Source of the DNA: Clostridiales bacterium
GTDB lineage: Bacteria; Bacillota; Clostridia; Lachnospirales; Anaerotignaceae
Assembly (NCBI GenBank): GCA_021202325.1
Contig: JAJQDF010000251.1
Span: 1-6,849, forward strand
Length of the DNA: 6,849 nucleotides
Direction of reading: 5' to 3'
In this document: piece after piece, positions 1 to 4,789 of the stretch
Layout: the number at the start of each line of letters is the position of its first letter
Position numbering within the stretch: the first letter of the stretch is position 1
Position numbers and translations under genes: made by a program
Notes under the pieces: model-generated
Told to the model about the DNA's origin: nothing
Databases searched by the model: none
Seen by the model: the letters and a program-made list of their open reading frames with translations, nothing else

Positions 1-1341
1 GTTATGAAAGATGGAATAATAAAAATTGCAGAGGGAGCAAATAACATTAAAAGAATTATACAGAATTATTCGAACCTGACTTTAGACAACATGACTTTTT
101 ATTCTGAAAATCAGGTTGGTGGAGAAGATTACTGCTTAAGCTTCAATAATGGTACAATTATTTTTACAGGAAATACAAGTGTAATTTCATCAACTAGTGA
201 TGTAGTAGCTTTTGATGTTTATTATTGGGCTAATGGTTACTCGAATGGTACAACAGTTATTTTTGATGATGATTATACCGGCGAGATTACGGGAACAATT
301 CTTTATGATAGTACAGATTCAACTAAAGCTACATTAGAAATAAATGGCGAAGGTACTTTTAGCACAATTTCACTGAGTAGCGATGCACAAGGGTTAGAAG
401 ACCCAGATATTACTATTACTGGCGGAACATATAGCGAATCTGTAGCAGAGTATGTTGAAGATGGATATGAATTATATAGTAGCAGTGACGGAACATATAC
501 ATATTATGGAACAGAAGAAGCTGCAAAAGCAGCTGCAAGTGATGGAGATACTGTTGCTTCTATTAAGGTGCTGACAAGTGAAACAGAAAAATATACAGTA
601 ACTTTGGATGCCAATAACGGAACAATTGACGACTATGATGTTGAAATTTTGAAAGAAACAGTTTTAGATGGTAGCGAATATCCTCTTCCCACAGCAACAC
701 GTTCAGGATATACATTCGATGGCTGGAAAACAGGCTCAAAGACATATAAAGCTGGTAGTGAATATGAAGTAACTGGCAATATCACCTTTACCGCTCAGTG
801 GACAAAGAAATCCACAGGTGGATCTTCTTACAGCCTTTCCGAGACAACAGGCTCAAGCAGCTCAAGTGATGAAGACGAAGAGGACAACACAACAGTTACA
901 ACACCCAGCACAACAGATACAACCTCAAGTGTATTTGCTGACCTCAGCACAAGCCATCCTTACTACGACTCAATAATGACAGCATACGAGAATGGCTGGA
1001 TGGTAGGCGTCAGCTCAGATACATTTGCGGCTGAAGGATACCTAACAAGAGCTATGGCCGCAAAGATACTTCATAATGTTGCAGACAATCCTGAAGCTAC
1101 GGATGTTGCATTGTTCCTTGATGTACCAAGCGGAGAATGGTATTCAGAGGCCATTGCGTGGGCATATGAGCAGGGTATTGTTGTTGGATATGATTCTCAG
1201 ACATTTGGTCCTAACGACTATGTAACAGTAAATCAGTTCTGCATTATGCTTGCCAAGTACAAAGGCAAGGAAGTGCCGGAGTATACAAGCAATTCACCCT
1301 ATGCGACTAGGGGATTAATAGCTTACATGATTGTAGAGTAA
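1..1341 (+). CDS. SLH-domain surface protein with InlB B-type repeat, 5' end outside the window (partial)
   Basis: The frame is open to the first base, and the ATG at 4 has no visible ribosome site and sits inside repeat-like sequence, so this is the C-terminal 446 or so residues of a longer gene. Counting from that ATG, residues 1-190 are Asn/Thr/Gly-rich and beta-helix-like (for example NLTLDNMTF, ITGGTYSESVAEYVEDGYE), as in clostridial surface stalks. Residues about 197-267 form one InlB B-type repeat (TVTLDANNG, then SGYTFDGW, then ITFTAQW). Residues 268-309 are a Ser/Thr and Asp/Glu linker. SLH modules lie at about 310-361 (FADLS, YLTRAMAAKIL) and 365-421 (FLDVPSGEWY, TFGPNDYVTV). SLH modules normally bind pyruvylated secondary cell-wall polymers, so the protein probably sits at the outer face of the wall. 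The tail (SPYATRGLIAYMIVE) resembles only the end of a third SLH. Its ligand is unknown. It is probably unrelated to the downstream molybdenum operon, from which terminator-like hairpins separate it. Confidence 0.9.
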   Translation, partial: VMKDGIIKIAEGANNIKRIIQNYSNLTLDNMTFYSENQVGGEDYCLSFNNGTIIFTGNTSVISSTSDVVAFDVYYWANGYSNGTTVIFDDDYTGEITGTILYDSTDSTKATLEINGEGTFSTISLSSDAQGLEDPDITITGGTYSESVAEYVEDGYELYSSSDGTYTYYGTEEAAKAAASDGDTVASIKVLTSETEKYTVTLDANNGTIDDYDVEILKETVLDGSEYPLPTATRSGYTFDGWKTGSKTYKAGSEYEVTGNITFTAQWTKKSTGGSSYSLSETTGSSSSSDEDEEDNTTVTTPSTTDTTSSVFADLSTSHPYYDSIMTAYENGWMVGVSSDTFAAEGYLTRAMAAKILHNVADNPEATDVALFLDVPSGEWYSEAIAWAYEQGIVVGYDSQTFGPNDYVTVNQFCIMLAKYKGKEVPEYTSNSPYATRGLIAYMIVE

Positions 1342-1348
1342 GCCACTT

Positions 1349-1370
1349 AAGCGGAACGAGGTTCCGTTTT
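1349..1370 (+). terminator. Rho-independent terminator-like hairpin behind the surface protein gene
   Basis: Eight bases after the TAA stop, 1349-1357 pairs with 1361-1369 (core CGGAAC / GTTCCG plus A-T pairs and one G-T wobble) around a GAG loop, and runs into TTTT at 1367-1370. Position and shape fit an intrinsic terminator. The T-tract is short and shared with the stem, so efficiency may be modest. Confidence 0.6.
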
Positions 1371-1386
1371 GTGATGGAAGTAACGA

Positions 1387-1410
1387 GAAAAGTTCCAGTA
1401 GAAACTTTTC
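1387..1410 (+). repeat. Palindromic hairpin repeat, copy 1
   Basis: GAAAAGTT (1387-1394) pairs perfectly with AACTTTTC (1403-1410) around an 8-nt loop. The 22-nt core at 1388-1409 has the form AAAAGTTCC-N4-GAAACTTTT and matches the core at 1610-1631, read on the minus strand, at 19 of 22 positions. It lies between two terminator-like hairpins and has no T-tract of its own, so it is listed as a repeat. Its function is unknown. Confidence 0.6.
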
Positions 1411-1439
1411 AATTTGCCGTGGCTAATAATTAGGCTTTG

Positions 1440-1480
1440 ATGCCGTCGGAAGTGAATTCCGGCGGCATTGACTGTTTTTT
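1440..1480 (+). terminator. Second, stronger terminator-like hairpin downstream of the surface protein gene
   Basis: A 12-bp stem pairs 1440-1451 with 1457-1468 (ATGCCG / CGGCAT, one T-G wobble, CGGAA / TTCCG) around a GTGAA loop. Further weak pairs can extend it outward by up to three. Six Ts follow at 1475-1480. The gap between the main stem and the T-tract is 6 nt, or about 3 nt if the outer pairs form. This is the most stable-looking terminator in the window and probably insulates the operon downstream from the surface gene. Confidence 0.72.
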
Positions 1481-1601
1481 GAAGACAAAATTAGGTTTGT
1501 TCAAAATTTTGAGGTAGTGGTTTTAAGATAACTTAGGTGGATAGCTGTCATCGCTTGAGGAATTCATTTCCGAAAGTGTCAAGACATAGAAAATAGCCAA
1601 T

Positions 1602-1639
1602 GCAAGGGCAAAAGTTTCATCAGGAACTTTTGCCCTTGC
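1602..1639. repeat. Long perfect inverted repeat (15-bp stem), palindromic hairpin repeat copy 2
   Basis: GCAAGGGCAAAAGTT (1602-1616) is perfectly complementary to 1625-1639 around an 8-nt loop (TCATCAGG). The inner 22 nt (1610-1631) are the same palindromic core found at 1388-1409, with the stem bases kept and the loop centre changed. A perfect 15-bp stem is unlikely by chance and would form in RNA from either strand. No T-tract follows directly on either side, so it is not a classical terminator. Confidence 0.75.
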
Positions 1640-1652
1640 CGCCGTTAATACA

Positions 1653-1675
1653 ATGAAATCTCCCAAAGATTTCAT
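1653..1675. repeat. Perfect 9-bp hairpin between the long inverted repeat and the T-tract hairpin
   Basis: ATGAAATCT (1653-1661) pairs with AGATTTCAT (1667-1675) around CCCAA. It sits 13 nt after the 15-bp hairpin and 2 nt before the terminator-like hairpin, forming a stack of three hairpins. It is AU-rich and only moderately stable. Its role is unknown. Confidence 0.5.
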
Positions 1676-1677
1676 CG

Positions 1678-1708
1678 TAAGCGCTTTGCGCTCCGCGCTT
1701 ATTTTTTT
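1678..1708 (+). terminator. Terminator-like hairpin with T7 tract, 77 nt before the molybdenum operon
   Basis: TAAGCGC (1678-1684) pairs with GCGCTTA (1695-1701), followed at once by seven Ts (1702-1708), the textbook plus-strand intrinsic terminator shape. The 10-nt loop contains GCGC at 1688-1691, which could pair instead with either arm (1680-1684 with 1688-1692, or 1688-1691 with 1695-1698), giving mutually exclusive folds. It may end read-through or antiterminate as an attenuator. If the operon promoter lies after it (see 1744-1749), it is only an insulator. Confidence 0.55.
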
Positions 1709-1743
1709 GTGGCGCATTTAATGCTTTTGTTGTAGAATATATT

Positions 1744-1749
1744 TATACT
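1744..1749 (+). promoter_or_regulatory. Candidate -10 element (TATACT) for the molybdenum operon
   Basis: TATACT differs from the sigma-A consensus at one position and lies in an AT-rich stretch 35 nt before the start codon at 1785. No good -35 hexamer is seen 16-18 nt upstream (ATGCTT or similar), and there is no extended TGn motif. TAGAAT at 1733-1738 is an alternative -10 with TTGTGG at 1707-1712, but the 20-nt spacing is too long. This is a weak guess. Confidence 0.28.
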
Positions 1750-1752
1750 AGT

Positions 1753-1765
1753 GGATTATCAATCC
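1753..1765. promoter_or_regulatory. Small inverted repeat, possible operator or 5'-UTR hairpin
   Basis: GGATT (1753-1757) and AATCC (1761-1765) flank ATC, between the candidate -10 and the ribosome site at 1771-1777. The position suits an operator near the transcription start, but a 5-bp palindrome is short enough to occur by chance. Confidence 0.2.
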
Positions 1766-1784
1766 TAACGAGAGGAGTCTAACT

Positions 1785-2546
1785 ATGAAATTTTATGAAA
1801 TTACTTTCAGTCCTACAGGAGGTACAAAGAAAGTTGCTGATATTTTAAGCCATGAATTGGCGGAACAAATTGTAGAGGTCGACTTATGCGGCAGGAACGC
1901 CGATTTTACAAAGACAGCTTTAGAGGAGGACGACATTGTGCTGATTGCGGTTCCGTCCTACGGCGGACGTGTTCCGCAGACCGCCGTTGAGCGTTGGAGC
2001 GCCATAGCCGGAAAACAGGCCAAAGCGATTCTTGTCTGTGTTTACGGAAACCGTGCTTTTGATGATACACTGGCCGAAATGATGGACATCGCATGCAAAG
2101 CCGATTTCAGACCGGTTGCGGCAGTTGCGGCTTTGGCTGAACACTCAATAGTACGAAATCTTGCAGCCGGCAGACCGGATGCTGACGATGAAAAATGTCT
2201 GAAGAATATGGCGGCTGAAATTAAGCAAAAAATTGATGCTGAATACATAGGGGCGCCTCAGGTTCCGGGAAAGGCTCCAACAAAGCCGGCACCTCATTCT
2301 CCTGGAATGGGACCGAATCCTTCGGAAGCTTGCATAAAATGCGGACTTTGTGCTAAGGAATGCCCAGTTGATGCAATTGACCATGAGACGATGAAGCCCG
2401 ATAACAAAAAATGCATTAGTTGCATGAGATGTATTTCCGTCTGTCCCGTTGAAGCAAAGAAGATGAACGCTGTTATTACCAGCCTTGGCGGTGTGGCTCT
2501 TAGCGTACTTTGCGCAAACAGAAAGGAATGCGAGCTGTTTATATAG
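1785..2546 (+). CDS. EFR1-type flavodoxin-like/2[4Fe-4S] ferredoxin protein
   Basis: This 253-residue, probably cytoplasmic electron carrier pairs a flavodoxin-like domain with a bacterial-type ferredoxin domain, the EFR1 layout common in anaerobes. The N-terminal domain (about 1-155) begins with a phosphate-binding loop (FSPTGGTKKVA, 8-18). PSYGGRVP (57-64) and VYGNRAFDD (86-94) match the other FMN-contact loops of the fold. A Pro/Gly-rich linker (about 157-180) leads to two four-cysteine motifs, C183/C186/C189/C193-Pro and C210/C213/C216/C220-Pro, each expected to hold a [4Fe-4S] cluster. There is no signal peptide or membrane segment. The start is well supported: AGAGGAG at 1771-1777 lies 7 nt before the ATG. 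It leads the molybdenum cluster, so it may pass electrons to or from the oxidoreductase three genes on; that pairing is inferred from position only. Such proteins also occur beside many unrelated genes, so a general redox role is possible. Confidence 0.92.
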   Translation: MKFYEITFSPTGGTKKVADILSHELAEQIVEVDLCGRNADFTKTALEEDDIVLIAVPSYGGRVPQTAVERWSAIAGKQAKAILVCVYGNRAFDDTLAEMMDIACKADFRPVAAVAALAEHSIVRNLAAGRPDADDEKCLKNMAAEIKQKIDAEYIGAPQVPGKAPTKPAPHSPGMGPNPSEACIKCGLCAKECPVDAIDHETMKPDNKKCISCMRCISVCPVEAKKMNAVITSLGGVALSVLCANRKECELFI

Positions 2547-2570
2547 AAGTTTAGCGTAACTATTTCGGAT

Positions 2571-2575
2571 GGTGA
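2571..2575 (+). promoter_or_regulatory. Ribosome site GGTGA that favours the mobA-moeA start at 2581
   Basis: GGTGA ends 5 nt before the ATG at 2581. The in-frame ATG at 2569 is preceded only by TATTTCGG, a poor site. The same GGTGA motif, spaced 6 nt, precedes mobB (4317-4321), which supports its use here. Confidence 0.55.
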
Positions 2576-2580
2576 AGCAT

Positions 2581-4335
2581 ATGAATATTTCGGCAGTGAT
2601 ACTAGCAGGAGGAAAAAGCCGCAGAATGGGCGGAAAAAATAAGGGCGACATAAACGTTGGCGGAAAGTCGGCAATAGAGAGAATAGCCGATGAGCTTGAT
2701 TTTTTCGATGAGCTTATGATTTCGTCGGAAAAGAACGATAAATATAAAAAATACGGCAATGTTATTCCGGATATATATAAAAACTGCGGCCCGATGAGCG
2801 GTATATATACTGCTATGAAAAATTGTTCGGCAGACTGGCTGTTTGTAACTGCCTGCGATATGCCGCTTTTAAAGGGCAAAACCGTAAAACGGCTGTGCGG
2901 TAAGATAGATACAAATTATGATGCCGTTGTTGTTAAAAACGGTGACAGAATAGAACCTTTATTTGGAATATATAGTATCGGAATGGCCGATTTTTTCGAG
3001 AAGAAAATTATTGCAGGGAAATATGCTATGACCGATGCACTGTCCGAATTAAATGTAAGATATGTAAAGCTGTCGGAAATAACCGATGACGCTGACGAGA
3101 TTTTCAACATGAATACACCTAGGGACTATTATAAGCTGACGGGTAATATTATGAAAATTGACTTGGAAAAGGCCGTTGGCCTCATTGAGAAAAACATAAT
3201 AAATGAAAATAAACCGGAGAGGGTTTCCATATGGGACAGCCTTGGCAGAACCGTGGCCGTTGATGTTGTGTCTATGACGAATAATCCGCCGTTCCCCAGG
3301 TCGCCATATGACGGCTATGCCGTGAAGGCGGAGGACACACCTTCGAGTTCTCCGCTTAAGGTTGTCGGAGCAAGTTTTGCCGGTGAGCCTGCCGATGTGG
3401 CAGTCGCCAAGGGCGAAGCCGTAAGGATAATGACCGGCGGAGTTATTCCCGACGGAGCGGACTGCGTAGTTCCGCAGGAAGCGACAGACATAGGCGAAAG
3501 CTTTGTCATGATAAATAAATCCTATAAGCCCTATGATAATTATATTTTTAGGGGAGAGGACTTCCTAAAAGGGGACATCCTCATTAAAAAAGGAACAAAA
3601 ATTAATGCCGCCTTGGCGGCACTGGCGGCTGCCGGTGGAAACGACAGCATTTTGGTATATCCTAAAATAAAGGCCGCAGTAATATCCACCGGTGATGAGC
3701 TGACCGAGGTAGGAAAGAAGCCGGAGCCGGGAAAGATATACGACACCAATTTGATATATGTTTCGATGCGGCTTAAGGAAATAGGCGGTGAAGTTGTATT
3801 TTCGGACGCTGTCGGCGACGATGCGGCAGAAATTGAAAGAAATATTAAATTGGCCTGCAGCGCTGCTGATTTGGTTATTACTACCGGCGGAGTTTCGGTC
3901 GGACAGAGGGACCTTATACCGCAGGTGCTGGAAAAGGCCGATGCTGAAATTATTTTTCACGGCGTTGATATAAAGCCGGGAATGCCCACTCTCTTTGCCA
4001 AGCTTGACGGAAAGCCGATACTTGCACTGTCCGGCAATCCCTTTGCGGCGGCTGTGGGCTTTGAGGCTTTAGGAAGACCTCTCATTGCCGGACTTATAGA
4101 AAACGAGGCAATTCTGCCCAAAAAGTCAGAGGCGGTTCTGGCCAACGATTTCAATAAAAAAAGCACGGCAAGACGATTCATAAAGGCTGTGGAGAAAAAC
4201 GGCGTTGTGACTATTCCCGAGTCCCAAGGAAACGGCTCTGTCAAGACGACAGCGGAGTGCAACTGCTATATAGATGTTCTGAAGGGCTCGGAAGGGCTTA
4301 AAGCCGGAGACATGGCGGTGATATTCCATGTGTAG
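2581..4335 (+). CDS. mobA-moeA: MobA-MoeA fusion: molybdenum cofactor guanylyltransferase plus molybdopterin molybdenumtransferase
   Basis: One uninterrupted 584-residue frame (588 from the less likely ATG at 2569) joins two enzymes that act in succession. Residues about 1-185 are MobA, which transfers GMP from GTP to Mo-molybdopterin: the nucleotide loop LAGGKSRRMGG (8-18), a following lysine in KNKG, CDMPLL with the metal-binding Asp (93-98), RIEPLFGIY, and the closing NMNTPRD (176-182). From about 191 (MKIDLEKAVGLIEKNI) to the end is a full-length MoeA, which inserts molybdate into adenylylated molybdopterin: PPFPRSPYDGYAV (236-248), IMTGGVIPDGADCVVPQE (283-300), ISTGDEL (368-374), YDTN, ITTGGVSVGQRD (433-444), IKPGMPT (464-470) and LSGNPFAA (483-490; many homologues have LPGNPVS). 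Both halves keep their signature motifs, so both are probably active. The fusion order is opposite to the pathway order. The gene lies 34 nt after the EFR1 gene and overlaps mobB by 8 nt. An in-frame ATG at 3151 could give MoeA alone, but its ribosome site is weak. Confidence 0.93.
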   Translation: MNISAVILAGGKSRRMGGKNKGDINVGGKSAIERIADELDFFDELMISSEKNDKYKKYGNVIPDIYKNCGPMSGIYTAMKNCSADWLFVTACDMPLLKGKTVKRLCGKIDTNYDAVVVKNGDRIEPLFGIYSIGMADFFEKKIIAGKYAMTDALSELNVRYVKLSEITDDADEIFNMNTPRDYYKLTGNIMKIDLEKAVGLIEKNIINENKPERVSIWDSLGRTVAVDVVSMTNNPPFPRSPYDGYAVKAEDTPSSSPLKVVGASFAGEPADVAVAKGEAVRIMTGGVIPDGADCVVPQEATDIGESFVMINKSYKPYDNYIFRGEDFLKGDILIKKGTKINAALAALAAAGGNDSILVYPKIKAAVISTGDELTEVGKKPEPGKIYDTNLIYVSMRLKEIGGEVVFSDAVGDDAAEIERNIKLACSAADLVITTGGVSVGQRDLIPQVLEKADAEIIFHGVDIKPGMPTLFAKLDGKPILALSGNPFAAAVGFEALGRPLIAGLIENEAILPKKSEAVLANDFNKKSTARRFIKAVEKNGVVTIPESQGNGSVKTTAECNCYIDVLKGSEGLKAGDMAVIFHV

Positions 4336-4789
4336 AATAATTGCCGTCAGCGGATATAAAAATTCAGGAAAAACGACACTGATAGAAAAACTGACAGCGT
4401 ATTTGACTGGCAAAGGGCTTAAGGTGGCCGTAATAAAGCACGACGGTCATAGCTTTGAACCGGATAGGAATGGAACCGACACCAGGATGTTTCTTGATGC
4501 CGGAGCCTATGGAACGGCGGTTTTTGACGGCGAAAAATATCAGATAGTGAAAAGGCAAAAGGTTGATGCGGAAGCTTTAATAGAATTTTTTCCGGAAGCT
4601 GATTTGATATTTATTGAAGGACTTAAAAATTCAGCCTATCCTAAAATTTGGGTTGGTGAGTATAGTAATGCCGAAGTCCCAAATATAATTGCATGGGTTG
4701 GAAATAAGGAAAATTACCCATGTTTTGACCGGGATGAAACAGTCAAAATAGGCGAATTTGTATTGGAATTTATGAGGAGGTCGAAATGA
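4328..4789 (+). CDS. mobB: MobB, GTP-binding adaptor of molybdopterin-guanine dinucleotide synthesis
   Basis: This 153-residue P-loop protein has the MobB layout and usual length. The Walker A motif is GYKNSGKTT (9-17, lysine 15). It is followed by VAVIKHDGH (33-41), matching the conserved KH-x-x-H segment of the family, a GTDT motif (49-52) and LIFIEGLKNSAYPKI (93-107), the usual EGxK/KI region. In known systems MobB binds GTP and assists MobA in making the guanine dinucleotide form; it is helpful rather than essential in E. coli. The start overlaps the fusion gene stop by 8 nt, with GGTGA at 4317-4321 as ribosome site 6 nt upstream, so translation is probably coupled. Its stop overlaps the next gene by 4 nt (ATGA), and its last codons carry the strong AGGAGG site (4775-4780) of that gene. 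MobA-MobB fusions are common elsewhere; here MobB is separate and MobA is fused to MoeA instead. Confidence 0.93.
   Translation: MCRIIAVSGYKNSGKTTLIEKLTAYLTGKGLKVAVIKHDGHSFEPDRNGTDTRMFLDAGAYGTAVFDGEKYQIVKRQKVDAEALIEFFPEADLIFIEGLKNSAYPKIWVGEYSNAEVPNIIAWVGNKENYPCFDRDETVKIGEFVLEFMRRSK

Larger units (their letters stand above)
1481..1784. other. Gap of about 300 nt without a convincing gene; rich in hairpins and possibly a repeat element or structured leader
   Basis: No plus-strand reading frame of note is present. A 64-codon minus-strand frame (1717 down to 1523) is open, but neither its first ATG nor the internal ATG at 1675 has a Shine-Dalgarno site. Much of it is spanned by palindromes, so its openness may be a by-product of repeat sequence; it is not called as a gene. 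The stretch holds a 12-bp palindrome at 1501-1512 (TCAAAATTTTGA), hairpins at 1602-1639, 1653-1675 and 1678-1701, a T7 tract at 1702-1708, and a weak promoter and small inverted repeat before the start codon at 1785. It could be an interspersed repeat, a 5' regulatory leader, or both. Confidence 0.55.

Noticed and set aside
1481..1784. Molybdenum-cofactor (Moco) riboswitch upstream of the cluster
   Set aside because: The gene context would suit one, but I could not match the hairpin stack to the Moco consensus; the stems look like simple palindromes. A covariance search would decide it.
2569..2583. ATG at 2569 as the start of the mobA-moeA fusion
   Set aside because: It has no ribosome site, while 2581 has GGTGA at good spacing and gives the short N-terminus before ILAGG usual for MobA. 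It remains a possible alternative.
2145..2879. Long minus-strand frames opposite the EFR1 and mobA genes (also others opposite moeA and the oxidoreductase)
   Set aside because: They mirror well-supported plus-strand genes, show no recognisable domain and lack ribosome sites, so they are shadows.
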